DNA from: Candidatus Brocadiaceae bacterium
GTDB taxonomy: Bacteria; Planctomycetota; Brocadiia; SM23-32
Reading direction: 5' to 3'
Assembly: GCA_012728835.1 (NCBI GenBank)
Contig: JAAYEJ010000042.1
Coordinates: forward strand, 1 to 64,000
DNA length: 64,000 nucleotides
Each line of letters starts with the position of its first letter. The first letter of the stretch is position 1. The notes beneath the pieces are model-generated. The model searched no databases, was not told where the DNA came from, and saw only the letters and a program-made list of their open reading frames with translations. Below, piece after piece: positions 36,433 through 45,792 of the stretch. Position numbers and translations under genes: made by a program.

Positions 36433-36461
36433 TTGGCAGGGCAACGCCGTTCTGATCTAAT
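36433..36461 (+). promoter_or_regulatory. Promoter for the MBL-fold gene
   Basis: TTGGCA (36433-36438), 17-bp spacer, TCTAAT (36456-36461), 29 bp before the start codon. Confidence 0.5.
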
Positions 36462-36490
36462 GCGCGGATGTTCCCGGCACGGAGGACCAC

Positions 36491-37264
36491 ATGGAAGGCG
36501 ACTTCGTGAAGTTCCTGGGCACCGCCGGCGCGCGCTTCGTCATGGCGCGCCAGTTGCGGTACTCGGCGGGCGCCCTGCTGGCCATCGACGGCCTGCGCAT
36601 CATGATCGACCCCGGCCCCGGCACGCTCGTGCGCTGTGCGCGCGCCCGCCCGCGCATCGACCCCGCCGGACTCGACGCGGTCGTGCTCTCGCATGCCCAC
36701 ATCGACCACTCCGGCGACCTGAACGCCGTCCTGGACGCAATGACTGCCGGCGGCCATCGTCCGCACGGCGCCCTGTTCGCCCCGGGGCAGTGCCTGGAGG
36801 GCCCCGACGCGGTGCTTCTCGGCTATCTGCGGCCCCACCTCGACCAGGTCGTGCCGCTGCGGCCGGAGGCCGACTACGCCCTCGGGCCCGTCCGCTTCAC
36901 CACGAGCGTGCGCCACCGGCACGGGGTCGAGACCTACGGCGTGAAGTTCCGTCATGCCCACGGGACCTTGGCATTTGTGGTGGACACGGCCCCATTCGAG
37001 GATCTGGCCGGCGCCTACTCCGACGCCGACATACTGATCCTCAACGTCGTGCTGCGCGAACCGCATAAGAGCCCGCACGTGATGCACCTGAGCCTGGAGG
37101 ACGCCCGCGAGGTGATCGGCACCGTGCGCCCGCGCAGGGCCGTGCTGACACATTTCGGCATGACGATGCTCAAGTCGAGGCCCCGCGAGCTGGCCGCCGG
37201 CCTCTCGCAGGAACTCGGCCTGGAGGTCCTGGCCGCCACCGACGGGCTGACGCTGGCGCTGTAG
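36491..37264 (+). CDS. MBL-fold metallo-hydrolase
   Basis: 257 residues. Metallo-beta-lactamase fold with the zinc motif HAHIDH (H68, H70, D72, H73), a later metal Asp in VVDTAPFEDL and a terminal His in LTHFGMTML. RNase Z-like layout but without the RNase Z exosite. GGAGG is 5 bases before ATG 36491. It is transcribed alone, convergent with the helicase gene. A 15-base palindrome (GGCGGCTGCGCCGCC, 37265-37279) follows the stop but has no T-run. Substrate unknown. Confidence 0.82.
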   Translation: MEGDFVKFLGTAGARFVMARQLRYSAGALLAIDGLRIMIDPGPGTLVRCARARPRIDPAGLDAVVLSHAHIDHSGDLNAVLDAMTAGGHRPHGALFAPGQCLEGPDAVLLGYLRPHLDQVVPLRPEADYALGPVRFTTSVRHRHGVETYGVKFRHAHGTLAFVVDTAPFEDLAGAYSDADILILNVVLREPHKSPHVMHLSLEDAREVIGTVRPRRAVLTHFGMTMLKSRPRELAAGLSQELGLEVLAATDGLTLAL

Positions 37265-37294
37265 GCGGCTGCGCCGCCGGCCGCGCACGCCGGC

Positions 37295-40200
37295 TCAGTC
37301 GCTCCGTCCGCCGTCGGAGAGCCGGTCGGCCAGTCTCCTCCGCAGGTCGGCATCGAGCCGACGCCGGAGCATATCGCCCGTACGCACGAAAAAGAGCGCC
37401 AGTTCCGCCTCGCCGGCCGCCCGGCCGCAGGCCCCGGCCGCCAGGGCATACAGGCCCAGCTGCGGCCAGTAGGCGGCCGCCGCCTCCTCGTGCCGCCCCG
37501 GCGGGACGCGATCGGTCTTGTAGTCGACGATCACCGTGCGCCCCGGACCGCTGAGCAACAGGTCAATGCTCCCCTCCAGAAGGCCGGGGCGGTCGTCGGC
37601 GCAGAAGGGCAGCGCGGCCAACGGCACGGCGAAGGCGACCTCGGTCGCCACGCCGGTGGCCGCGTCGAGCAGCGCACGGAACTCCGGGTGGGCCAGCGCC
37701 TCCAGGGCCAGCCGGGCCGCCTCCTCGGTGGCCGCGTCGTCCAGCCCGAGCAGATCGGCCTCGATGCGGGCCAGTCCCCGCACAAGCGGCCCCGGGTCGC
37801 CTCCGTCCTCGCCGGCCCGCAGAGGCACGCGCGCCATGATGTTGTGGAACAGGGAGCCGAAGTCCTTGCCCCCCACCCCACGGGCGGTCTCGTCGGCCGG
37901 GCGGGCGCCTTCGGCCTCGGCATCCGTGACGCTGGGCAGCACGAAGGGATCGGCCGCCGAGGCACGGTCCGCCAACAGCCGGTGGCGCAGCCGCCACTCG
38001 TCCCTCCGGCGAAGCAGGCCCTCCGCATCGGGCCGGTCGTCCTGCGGCAGGACCCGAGGCCGGGGCCCGCCGCCCAGTTCGCCGGCCCAGGGGGCGGTGT
38101 CCAGGTAGTAGACCCCATCCTGTTCACGGCCGAAGGGCACGGACTCCGCATCCGCGAACAGCCCTGTGCCCAGGAGATCCGCCTGCTGGGACCCGGCGGC
38201 CGTGTCGCGGGCCCAGTGGAGGGGCAGCACCAGGAGCTTCCTGGCCCGGGTGCACGCGACGTAGAGAAGCCGCCGCTCCTCCGCCTGCACGTTCCGGTGC
38301 TCGCACTCCGCCAGATCGTCGTAGCCCTGCGATCGAAGGCCCGCCGTGAGCCGGAAGCCCATCTGCCCGCCCCGGCGATCGACCACAAGCGGCCCGACCT
38401 TGTCCACCGAAGCGAACGCATGGGCAAGGTCGGCCAGCACGACGACGTCGAACGCCAGCCCCTTCGCTTTGTGGACGGTCATCAGGCAGACGGAGTCGTC
38501 GCCGGGCTCGGCGCCGGACGCGGACTCCTGCTCGGCGGCCCCGCCGTCCCGCATGGCGCTCAGGTAGCGCACAGCCGCGCTGAACGTGGGCGCCGAGCCG
38601 GCCAGTTCCCGCAGCCGGCCCAGCATCAGATCGATGTCCGCCGCCCGCTGCCGTCCGGCCGGCTTGAGCCGGAAGGCCTGGACGGCCCGCGTGGCCGCCA
38701 GGATCTCGCGCAGGAGCTGGGCCGCCGGCACGCGGTTGCGGCGGGCGTGCCACCGCGCCAGGTGCCCCAGCGCCTCCTGCACGGGCGCCGAGCCGCCCGC
38801 GCTCACCTGGTAGTTCCAGCGGCCGCCCGCCTCGCGGTGCCGGAACAGCTCCTCGTCGGTGATGCCGAAGAACGAACTCCGCAGCGCACCGACGACGGCC
38901 GCCTCGTTGAGAGGATCGTCCACGGCCTCCAGAACCGTCAGTGTCTCGGCCACGTGCTCGCGCCGGTAGAAGCCCTTTCCGCCCAGGACGCGGTAAGGGA
39001 TTCCCAGCGCGTCGAACGCCGCCCGGTAGACGTCGATCCCGGTCAGGGATCGGAACAGGACCGCGACGCCGGACGGCCCGACGGTGAGGCCGTCGGCGCC
39101 CGGCAGTGCGCCGTCCAGAAGGGCGCGGATCGTGCGCGCAAGCGCGTCCGCTTCGAACCGCCGCCCCTGCCCGGCCTGTCGCTTCGGATCGTACACGCCC
39201 GCCGGCGGGCAGACGGCGAGAACCGGCGCCCCGCCCGGCGCCGCGTCCGCAGGTGCCCCCAGGGGCACGTGCGCGGCCTGGTAGACGTCCGGCCGGTCGG
39301 ACACCGCGAAGAGCCGCTCGAACGTCCGGTTGAAGACGTCCAGCAGCCGGGACGTGGATCGGAAGTTGCACGAGACCGTGCGTGTACGGTCCTCGCCGAA
39401 CCCGGCCGGGCCGAACAAGCCCTTGAAGCGCTCGTAGATCAGGACGTCGGCCCGCCGGAAGCGGTAGATCGACTGCTTCGGGTCGCCCACGGCGAACAGC
39501 TTGCCGTCGGCCAGGCGCACGTCCTCCATCCGGTCGGCCGGCGGGGCTTCGGGGTCCTCGCACAGGAAGGCCACCACCTCGGCCTGGAGAGGATCCGTGT
39601 CCTGGAACTCGTCGACGAAGAAGGCGCTGAACCGCAGCTGGAAGAAGCGCCGCACCGCTCTGTCGCGGCGCAGCAGCCGGGCCGACATCCAGAGCAGGTC
39701 CTGGAAGTCCAGCACCGCCCGCGCCTGCTTGGCCCGGCCGTAGTGGCGGACGAAGCCCAGCAGCCACTCGAACACATCGGCAGCCAGGTGGGCGCCCAGG
39801 GAGGCCGCCGCCGCGAGCCATGGCTCCAGGACGCCGACGGCCTCGTCGCGGAGGCCCTTGGAGACGCTCCGGAGCACGTCCTCGCAGGGGACGCCGGCCG
39901 CCGCGTAGCCGAGCCGTCGGACCGCGTCGGCCCCGAGGTCGTCCAGGCCCTCCACAGCCTGCACAAGAACGCGGGAGTGCTCGTTCGTGCGCTCGAGGCC
40001 GGCCAGGACCTTCCGGACGGCCGCAAGCCCGCCGACCAGATCCGACGAGAGTTCCGCAGGCAACGCAGCCGGCCTGCGCAGGACGAAGCGTTCCCCCTCC
40101 AGCACCTCGGGGGCATCCAGCAGCGACAGGGCCGGCCCCTTGAGCGCCGAGAGAGGCACCTCGGCCCGGAGGACCTCCCGCAGCGGCTCGGCCCGGGCGT

Positions 40201-40681
40201 CCATCTGCCCGTCGATCCACTCCCGCCAGCAGCGCTCGCGCAGGAGGTCGGCGGCGGAGGTCTCCAGCACGGCGAACTCGGGGTCCACGCCGGCCTCGGC
40301 GGGCTTCTCCCGGAGCAGGCGCGCGCAGAAGGCGTGGATCGTCCCGATCGCCGCCCGGTCGATCTCCTCCAGCGCCGTCTGAAGGTGTCGACGCTCAGCG
40401 GAATCGCGGGGGGCCTGCTGCCATGCCTCGGCGAGCTTCGTGCGAAGGCGGTCCTCCAGTTCCCCGGCCGCCTTCTCGGTGAACGTGATGGCCACCGTGC
40501 CGGCCAGGCGCACGCGGCCCTCGCGCACGCCGCCCAGGATGCGGTCCACGAGCAGCGTCGTCTTGCCCGTGCCGGCGGCGGCCTCCACGAGCATCGTGCG
40601 GGCGGAGGAATCGCGCACCTCGGCCCGCACGTCCTCGTCGGGGGGCGGCGTGCGGCCCGGTGCGGCGCCTGTCGCTGTCAT
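37295..40681 (-). CDS. addA: AddA/RecB-like UvrD helicase with C-terminal nuclease
   Basis: 1128 residues. Superfamily 1A helicase (Walker A AAAGTGKTT near residues 34-42; DEFQDTDPLQAEV; GDPKQSIYRFRRAD; TVHKAKGLAFDVVVLADL). A PD-(D/E)XK nuclease follows, ending near residue 1057 (GSIDLLL...VIVDYKTD). It processes double-strand breaks for recombination. AddA normally pairs with AddB encoded next to it. Here the downstream neighbour is convergent and the upstream one is an acetyltransferase, so AddB must be elsewhere or absent. A 1119-codon frame antisense to it is a composition artefact. Confidence 0.88.
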   Translation of the reverse strand: MTATGAAPGRTPPPDEDVRAEVRDSSARTMLVEAAAGTGKTTLLVDRILGGVREGRVRLAGTVAITFTEKAAGELEDRLRTKLAEAWQQAPRDSAERRHLQTALEEIDRAAIGTIHAFCARLLREKPAEAGVDPEFAVLETSAADLLRERCWREWIDGQMDARAEPLREVLRAEVPLSALKGPALSLLDAPEVLEGERFVLRRPAALPAELSSDLVGGLAAVRKVLAGLERTNEHSRVLVQAVEGLDDLGADAVRRLGYAAAGVPCEDVLRSVSKGLRDEAVGVLEPWLAAAASLGAHLAADVFEWLLGFVRHYGRAKQARAVLDFQDLLWMSARLLRRDRAVRRFFQLRFSAFFVDEFQDTDPLQAEVVAFLCEDPEAPPADRMEDVRLADGKLFAVGDPKQSIYRFRRADVLIYERFKGLFGPAGFGEDRTRTVSCNFRSTSRLLDVFNRTFERLFAVSDRPDVYQAAHVPLGAPADAAPGGAPVLAVCPPAGVYDPKRQAGQGRRFEADALARTIRALLDGALPGADGLTVGPSGVAVLFRSLTGIDVYRAAFDALGIPYRVLGGKGFYRREHVAETLTVLEAVDDPLNEAAVVGALRSSFFGITDEELFRHREAGGRWNYQVSAGGSAPVQEALGHLARWHARRNRVPAAQLLREILAATRAVQAFRLKPAGRQRAADIDLMLGRLRELAGSAPTFSAAVRYLSAMRDGGAAEQESASGAEPGDDSVCLMTVHKAKGLAFDVVVLADLAHAFASVDKVGPLVVDRRGGQMGFRLTAGLRSQGYDDLAECEHRNVQAEERRLLYVACTRARKLLVLPLHWARDTAAGSQQADLLGTGLFADAESVPFGREQDGVYYLDTAPWAGELGGGPRPRVLPQDDRPDAEGLLRRRDEWRLRHRLLADRASAADPFVLPSVTDAEAEGARPADETARGVGGKDFGSLFHNIMARVPLRAGEDGGDPGPLVRGLARIEADLLGLDDAATEEAARLALEALAHPEFRALLDAATGVATEVAFAVPLAALPFCADDRPGLLEGSIDLLLSGPGRTVIVDYKTDRVPPGRHEEAAAAYWPQLGLYALAAGACGRAAGEAELALFFVRTGDMLRRRLDADLRRRLADRLSDGGRSD

Positions 40682-40715
40682 GGTCGCTCCTCTGCCTCCC
40701 CGCCGGGCGCCGCCG

Positions 40716-41177
40716 TCAGCCGCCCGGCGGCAGGTCCTTCATCACGGCCACTTCGTTGCATTCGGGGAAGCGCGGGCATCGCAGGCAGTCGGTCCAGATC
40801 TTGTGAGGCAGCTTCTCCTTGGGGTAGTCGACGAAGCCCAGCTTTTTGAAGAACTCCGGCCGGTAGGTCAGGGCGAAGACGTGCCGCATGCCCATCTCCA
40901 TGGCCTCGTCGAGACAGCGCCGCACCAGCTCCGTGCCGACGCCCCGGTTCTGTGCCTCCTGAACGACGGCCAGGCTGCGCACCTCGCCGAGCCCCTGCCA
41001 GCTGATGTGCAGGGCCACACAGCCGATGATCCTGCCATCCTCGCGATAGACGAAGAAGTCGCGCAGGGCTTCGTAGACGTCGTTCAGCGAACGGGGCAGC
41101 ATCAGCTCCCGCTGCGCGAAGTGGTTGACGATGGCCAGGATGGCCGGGGGGTCTGCGATCTTAGCCTTCTCGATCAT
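40716..41177 (-). CDS. GNAT acetyltransferase, ArgA-like (N-acetylglutamate synthase type)
   Basis: 153 residues. GNAT fold with acetyl-CoA loop VVQEAQNRGVGTELV. The C-terminal signature FFKKLGFVDYPKEKLPHKIW plus CLRCPRFPECNEV matches the short ArgA-type N-acetylglutamate synthases known from delta-proteobacteria and other groups. It would catalyse the first step of arginine synthesis and so serve the same pathway as argC at 23579. It overlaps the upstream toroid gene by 17 bp. Assignment rests on remembered family motifs. Confidence 0.75.
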   Translation of the reverse strand: MIEKAKIADPPAILAIVNHFAQRELMLPRSLNDVYEALRDFFVYREDGRIIGCVALHISWQGLGEVRSLAVVQEAQNRGVGTELVRRCLDEAMEMGMRHVFALTYRPEFFKKLGFVDYPKEKLPHKIWTDCLRCPRFPECNEVAVMKDLPPGG

Positions 41178-43077
41178 TCGTGCGCATGTCCTGGAGTTCG
41201 AGTCGGGTCAGCATGGCCATGCCTCTGAGGGCCGACTCAAGGGATTGAACGCGGATGACGTTGCTGCCGATCTGCTCTCGCAGGCCGCCCTCGGCGGCGC
41301 CGGGGTCGGCCAGGTAGTAGCTGTTCTCAGGCAGGTACAGCAGGTGCATCAGCCATGCGGCCGCGCGGCGGGCGGCAGCCAGATCGGCCGCCCTGTCAGG
41401 CCCATCCATCATACTGGCCGAGACGAAGACCACAAGGTCATCGGCGGTCGTCTGCGCGGTGGGAGGCAGGCGCTCGAGCGTCGCACCCACCAGGTCGGCT
41501 GCCGGGGCGTCGGCGGGCAGGACCTGCGCCGTGCGCCGCTCGGCGGAGATCCGGCACAGCCACTGGTCGAAACCCTCGTCCGGAAACAGGGGGGCCGCCT
41601 CGCGGAGCGCCGCGGCCAGCCAACGCGCCTCGCGGGCCTGCAGGGGGGCGGGCCGGGCCGCCAGGCTGTCCCGCAACGCGACCAACGCCCTGCCGGCTCC
41701 CGACAGGCAGGCCGGAATGCCCAGTTCGCGGTGGGCCAGGAGCAGGGCGGCCGCCGCCTTCGCCTGCGGGATGGGGCTGTCCGCATGCAGGCCCGGGCTG
41801 AGGCGCTCCTGCCGAACGGCGTCGTAGGCCAGGTGGAAACGCCCGTCCTCGCCCTGCATCGACAGCAGGAACCGGGCCATGGCCAGTATCCAGGCGTCCG
41901 GCGCGGACTGCCCGCTGACGCGGCGGTAGCGGCAGAGCGCCTCGAGCACCTGGGCAGTCGTCTCCAGTTCGTACGCGACGTTGCAGACCTCCTGGCGGCG
42001 CGTGACGGCCGTCATCGGGCCGGCGGCGTCCAGGTCCGTGGCCGCCATGGCGTAGGACAGGCACCGGTAGGCCGCCTCGACGTATTCGACCTCCGGCCGC
42101 AGTTCCGCCAGCATCCCCAAGGCCCCGGCCGCAACCGCCTGCTCGGTGACCGTCTCGCAGCCGCCGCGCAGACCCGTGGCGGCGTCGCGGTAGGTGACGA
42201 AGCGTCCGTCCGGCTGCTGCGACCGCAGCAGGTAGTCGGCGGCCATCCGGCAGGCGCGCCGCAGGCGTGCGACGGTGGGCTCAGACAGGGGCGCCAGCCC
42301 GCGGGGGCTCGCCATCGCGTAGCGGCTGCCGGGCGCCGAGTTGACGAACCCCGCCACCCGGAGGCGCCACATCGGCAGGCCCGCCTGACGCCACCGGCCG
42401 GCCCGCAGACCCGCCCGGCGGCACAGCAGCATCAGGACCGCCTCGCCGTCGGCGGCCTCGTCGTCGGCGATGTCTCCGGGCAGGAACCAGTGATAGCGCT
42501 CGCCGCTCCGGAGCGCCACCCCGACCGGCTCGCCGACCGGCCGCCGCACGAACGCCATGCGATGCCGCTCGGAGAACGGCAGCGCCTCCCGGACCACGTC
42601 GATGCGCACGCGCATCCGGCCGGGCTCCAGGGCCGGGTTGGCCCGTGCACGCACCATTGCGGCCGCCTCCCGCACGCCCTCCTCAGGCTCGGCTCCGTAG
42701 CCGCACACGCGCACCGGGTCGGCACCGGGCACGTAAGCGGTCACGAACACGGGGATCGGCGGCCCGTCTCCCCCGCGCCCGGGCGGCGGCGTCGCGGCCG
42801 CGCCCGCCTCGGCCTCCAGAGCCGCGAAGAACGCCTCCAGAAGCCGGTCTCCATCCTCGCGGGACAGGTCGACCGCCCAGCGGGCGCCCTCCGGCGGCAG
42901 GGGCGGCCGCCCCGGGGCGGCCGGTGCCGACGCCGAGGCGCCCATCCGTCCCCACGCCAGCATGATCACGGGCACGGCCGCGACCGCCAGTGCAAGGAAC
43001 ACGGCCGCCGACATCGCGCGGACGCGGCCCGTGGACGGTGTGCCCCCGGCGGGCACGGCTCTGGTGTGCTGCTGCAC
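41161..43077 (-). CDS. Membrane-anchored AMMECR1-like / alpha-alpha-toroid protein
   Basis: 638 residues. Start GTG 43077; an inner ATG at 43014 is possible. One TM helix sits near residues 23-42. Residues about 65-210 show an AMMECR1-like pattern (VFVTAYVPGADPVRVCGYG; EPVGVALRSGERYHWFLPGDI), a tentative match. From about 280 on, repeated helical segments with LLRSQQPDGRF and LLSMQGEDGRF resemble the QxxDGxW/F repeats of terpene-cyclase/prenyltransferase alpha toroids. No catalytic DXDD is seen, so cyclase activity is unlikely. Function unknown. It overlaps the acetyltransferase start by 17 bp. Confidence 0.65.
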   Translation of the reverse strand: MQQHTRAVPAGGTPSTGRVRAMSAAVFLALAVAAVPVIMLAWGRMGASASAPAAPGRPPLPPEGARWAVDLSREDGDRLLEAFFAALEAEAGAAATPPPGRGGDGPPIPVFVTAYVPGADPVRVCGYGAEPEEGVREAAAMVRARANPALEPGRMRVRIDVVREALPFSERHRMAFVRRPVGEPVGVALRSGERYHWFLPGDIADDEAADGEAVLMLLCRRAGLRAGRWRQAGLPMWRLRVAGFVNSAPGSRYAMASPRGLAPLSEPTVARLRRACRMAADYLLRSQQPDGRFVTYRDAATGLRGGCETVTEQAVAAGALGMLAELRPEVEYVEAAYRCLSYAMAATDLDAAGPMTAVTRRQEVCNVAYELETTAQVLEALCRYRRVSGQSAPDAWILAMARFLLSMQGEDGRFHLAYDAVRQERLSPGLHADSPIPQAKAAAALLLAHRELGIPACLSGAGRALVALRDSLAARPAPLQAREARWLAAALREAAPLFPDEGFDQWLCRISAERRTAQVLPADAPAADLVGATLERLPPTAQTTADDLVVFVSASMMDGPDRAADLAAARRAAAWLMHLLYLPENSYYLADPGAAEGGLREQIGSNVIRVQSLESALRGMAMLTRLELQDMRTNDREG

Positions 43078-43165
43078 GGTGAGCGCCTTTCGAGGTGTGA
43101 TGGGCGCTGAGTGTAGCGCACAGACGCACGCCCCGCAAGGTTCCGGCGCGACATGGAAGCTCCCT

Positions 43166-43193
43166 TTGACCTTGCGCCGTCATGGGTTATGAT
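43166..43193 (+). promoter_or_regulatory. Promoter for the DapB/DAPDH-like gene
   Basis: TTGACC (43166-43171), 16-bp spacer, TATGAT (43188-43193), 76 bp before the start codon. It lies in the divergent gap opposite the toroid gene. Confidence 0.6.
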
Positions 43194-43269
43194 TCCGTGG
43201 GCACGCCCGGAGGCCGGGCCGCACGCCGATCCGTGACCACACACGAGGACCGAAGAAGGGATGGCCGGT

Positions 43270-44265
43270 ATGGCAAAGGTGATCCAGGTGGGGCTGGGCC
43301 CCGTGGGCCGGAAGATCGTGCGCTACGCGCTCGATCGGGCGAACGCCGGGGTGCGGTTCATCGGCGCCGTCGATCCCGCCCCGGACAAGGCCGGGCAGGA
43401 CCTGGGCGAGCTGTGCGGGCACGAACGCCTGCGTGTGCGTGTGAAGACGGACCTCGCCGCGGCCCTCGGGCGACGCAAGGCCGACGTCGCGTTCCTGTCC
43501 ACCGTATCCGATCTGAAACGCATCGAGCCCCAGATCGCGGAGATCGCCGCCGCGGGGCTGAACATCGTGTCGACCTGCGAGGAGCTCTCCCACCCCTGGC
43601 GCACGGCGCCGGCCGCCGCGCGGCGCATCGACGCGGTCTGCAGGAAGCACGGGGTCACGTGCCTGGCCACCGGCGTCAACCCGGGGTTCCTCATGGACTC
43701 CCTGCCGTGTGCGCTCACCGCCGTATGCCAGAGCGTCCGGAAGGTGGTCGTCCACCGCCTGCAGGACGCCGCGCCCCGCCGGGTGCCCTTCCAGAAGAAG
43801 ATCGGTGCCGGCCTGACGCGGGCGGAGTTCCGCCGCCGGGTCAAGGACGGCTCGCTGCGCCACGTGGGTCTGCCGGAGTCCATGGACATGATCGCCGCCC
43901 GCCTGGGCTGGACGCTGACGCGGAGCACCGAGACGATCCGTCCGGTCGTCGCCGACAAGGCGATCAGCGGCGGCTACGTGCCGATCGAGGCCGGCATGGT
44001 CTGCGGCGTCGAGCAGGTCGGCCGCGCCTACGTGGGCGACAAGGAGGTGATCCGGCTCGTGTTCCGCGCCGCCGTCGGCGAGCCGGCCAGCCGGGACATC
44101 GTCGAGATCACCGGCGAGCCGGACATCCGCTCGGTCATCGAGGGCGGCGTCAACGGCGACGTGGCCACGTGCGCCATCGTGGTGAACGCGGCCCGTTCGG
44201 TGCTGGCCGCCGAGCCGGGCCTCAAGACGATGGTCGAGGTGCCGCTGGTGGCGTTCTCGGGCTGA
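43270..44265 (+). CDS. Dihydrodipicolinate-reductase-like NAD(P) dehydrogenase (2,4-diaminopentanoate dehydrogenase type)
   Basis: 331 residues. N-terminal Rossmann loop VIQVGLGPVGRKIVRYAL, then VDPAPDKAGQDLGEL and TGVNPGFLMD in the catalytic half. This pattern is found in the DapB-related group that includes 2,4-diaminopentanoate dehydrogenase (Ord) of ornithine fermentation. Other ornithine-degradation genes are absent here, so the substrate is open. ATG 43270 is chosen over 43261 because AAGGG lies 10 bases upstream. It is transcribed alone and convergent with pyrI (11-bp gap). Confidence 0.75.
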   Translation: MAKVIQVGLGPVGRKIVRYALDRANAGVRFIGAVDPAPDKAGQDLGELCGHERLRVRVKTDLAAALGRRKADVAFLSTVSDLKRIEPQIAEIAAAGLNIVSTCEELSHPWRTAPAAARRIDAVCRKHGVTCLATGVNPGFLMDSLPCALTAVCQSVRKVVVHRLQDAAPRRVPFQKKIGAGLTRAEFRRRVKDGSLRHVGLPESMDMIAARLGWTLTRSTETIRPVVADKAISGGYVPIEAGMVCGVEQVGRAYVGDKEVIRLVFRAAVGEPASRDIVEITGEPDIRSVIEGGVNGDVATCAIVVNAARSVLAAEPGLKTMVEVPLVAFSG

Positions 44266-44276
44266 AGCCGGCCGGG

Positions 44277-44747
44277 TCACTTCAGGACGATGTCGGGGCC
44301 GCTCATGAGGCGCTCGCAGTAGCTGCAGCGCAGACTGACGGGGTTGGATGCCAGCACGTCGAACCGCGTGGCGACGTTCTGGCAGTTCGTGATGCAGCTC
44401 GGGTTGAAGCAGCGCACGATCCCCTCGACCGTCCTGGGCAGCTCGACGCGACGCTTCTCCACCACCCGGTAGTCCTTGATGATGTTCAACGTCGCCTGCG
44501 GGGCGATCAGTGCGATGGTGCTGACCTCGCGGGCGGTCAGCTCGCGGTCTTCGATCTTGACGATCCCCTTGCACCCGCCGCGGCTGCTGCGCAGGTTCAT
44601 CCCGACCAGAACCACCTGGTCGCTCCGGGCCAGCTGCAGTATCTCGGCGACCTTGAACGTGGCCTCGTTCTGGATGTGGTCGATGACGGTGCCGTTGCGA
44701 ATGGCGGCGACGTTCATCTTCTCGCGCGGCGCCCTGCCCGGGTCCAT
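44277..44747 (-). CDS. pyrI: Aspartate carbamoyltransferase regulatory subunit
   Basis: 156 residues. Allosteric subunit that binds CTP/ATP and holds catalytic trimers together. N-terminal NGTVIDHIQNEATFKVAEIL is the nucleotide domain. The C-terminal zinc domain has all four cysteines (CFNPSC-x3-C ... CSYC). It follows pyrB by 2 bp, as in the enterobacterial pyrBI arrangement. Feedback inhibition of the pathway by CTP is expected. An N-terminal extension of about 10 residues precedes the usual start, so MNVAAIRNG may be the true N-terminus. Confidence 0.93.
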   Translation of the reverse strand: MDPGRAPREKMNVAAIRNGTVIDHIQNEATFKVAEILQLARSDQVVLVGMNLRSSRGGCKGIVKIEDRELTAREVSTIALIAPQATLNIIKDYRVVEKRRVELPRTVEGIVRCFNPSCITNCQNVATRFDVLASNPVSLRCSYCERLMSGPDIVLK

Positions 44748-44749
44748 GC

Positions 44750-45670
44750 CTATACCTTTCCCAGCACCATGGCCAGCAGGGCCTGCCGGACGGGGATCCC
44801 GTTCCTGGCCTGCTCGAAGTACACGGCGTGCGGCGTTTCGTCGACGTCCGGCGCCAGCTCGTCGACCCGCGGCAGCGGGTGCATCACGCGCATGGAGTCC
44901 TTGACGCCGGCGCGCTCCAGCAGTTCGCGGTCGATCCGGTAGGCGCCCTTCACACGCTCGTATTCCACGATGTCGGGGAACCGTTCCTGCTGGATGCGCG
45001 TGCAGTAGACGATGTCCAGTTCCGGCAGGACCTCCCGCAGGTCGGTGGTCGTGTGGCCGGCGATGCCGGCCTCCTTGAGTTCACGCCGCAGGTCGGCCGA
45101 GACCGACAGGTTGGGGGGCGAGACGAAGACCTGCCGGCAGTCGAAGCGGCTCAGGGCCGTCACCAGCGAGTGCACGGTCCGCCCATACTTCAGATCGCCG
45201 ACGAAGCCCACCGTGAGCCCGTCGATCCGGCCGCAGACCTTCTGAATCGTGTAGAGGTCCAGGAACGTCTGCGTCGGGTGCTGATTCGATCCGTCGCCGG
45301 CGTTGATGACCGGCACGCCGGCGATCTGGGAGGCCAGGCGGGCGGCACCCTCCCACGGGTGTCGCAGCGCGATCACGTCGCAGTAGCCGGCCACGATCCG
45401 GATGGCGTCGCTCAGCGACTCGCCCTTCTTGAAGGACGAGTGGGCGGGGTCGCCCAGGTCCAGGACACTGCCCCCGAGCCTGACCATCGCGGAGGCGAAG
45501 CTCATGCGCGTGCGCGTCGAGGGCTCCAGGAACATGGTGCCCAGCACGCAGCCGGCCAGCAGGCCCGAACGGTCTTCCGCCTCCATGCCGGCGGCCACCG
45601 AGAGCACCCGCAGGATCGCGTCGCGATCGAAGTCCCGAATGCTGACCACGCTCTCGATGCGCTCCGTCAT
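44750..45670 (-). CDS. pyrB: Aspartate carbamoyltransferase catalytic subunit
   Basis: 306 residues. Forms N-carbamoyl-aspartate from carbamoyl phosphate and aspartate, the committed step of pyrimidine synthesis. FLEPSTRTRMSF (carbamoyl phosphate), DGSNQHPTQTFLDLYTI, and MHPLPRVDEL (aspartate) are intact. Start ATG 45670; the open frame extending to 46984 is noise over the phosphatase gene. It is cotranscribed with pyrI. No attenuator-type leader was recognised in the 122-bp gap upstream. Confidence 0.95.
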   Translation of the reverse strand: MTERIESVVSIRDFDRDAILRVLSVAAGMEAEDRSGLLAGCVLGTMFLEPSTRTRMSFASAMVRLGGSVLDLGDPAHSSFKKGESLSDAIRIVAGYCDVIALRHPWEGAARLASQIAGVPVINAGDGSNQHPTQTFLDLYTIQKVCGRIDGLTVGFVGDLKYGRTVHSLVTALSRFDCRQVFVSPPNLSVSADLRRELKEAGIAGHTTTDLREVLPELDIVYCTRIQQERFPDIVEYERVKGAYRIDRELLERAGVKDSMRVMHPLPRVDELAPDVDETPHAVYFEQARNGIPVRQALLAMVLGKV

Positions 45671-45792
45671 CGTCTCCCGGCCCCTGTCTGGAATGCGTGG
45701 GGGCAGCCGCCCTCGGCGCCGCAGCACCGTCGCCGCCCGACGGCCGCGATTATACCCCCGCCGTGCCCGCATGCAAGAACCGGCCGCGCCCG

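Noticed and set aside
37265-37279. GGCGGCTGCGCCGCC palindrome as terminator of the MBL gene
   Set aside because: Stem of 6 with no T-run; common by chance at this GC content.
37490-40849. 1119-codon plus-strand open frame across the AddA gene
   Set aside because: Same antisense artefact; the minus-strand frame has complete helicase and nuclease motifs.
43270-44265. Calling this gene dapB outright
   Set aside because: The sequence follows the DapB-related 2,4-diaminopentanoate dehydrogenase pattern more than true DapB, and no lysine genes are nearby.
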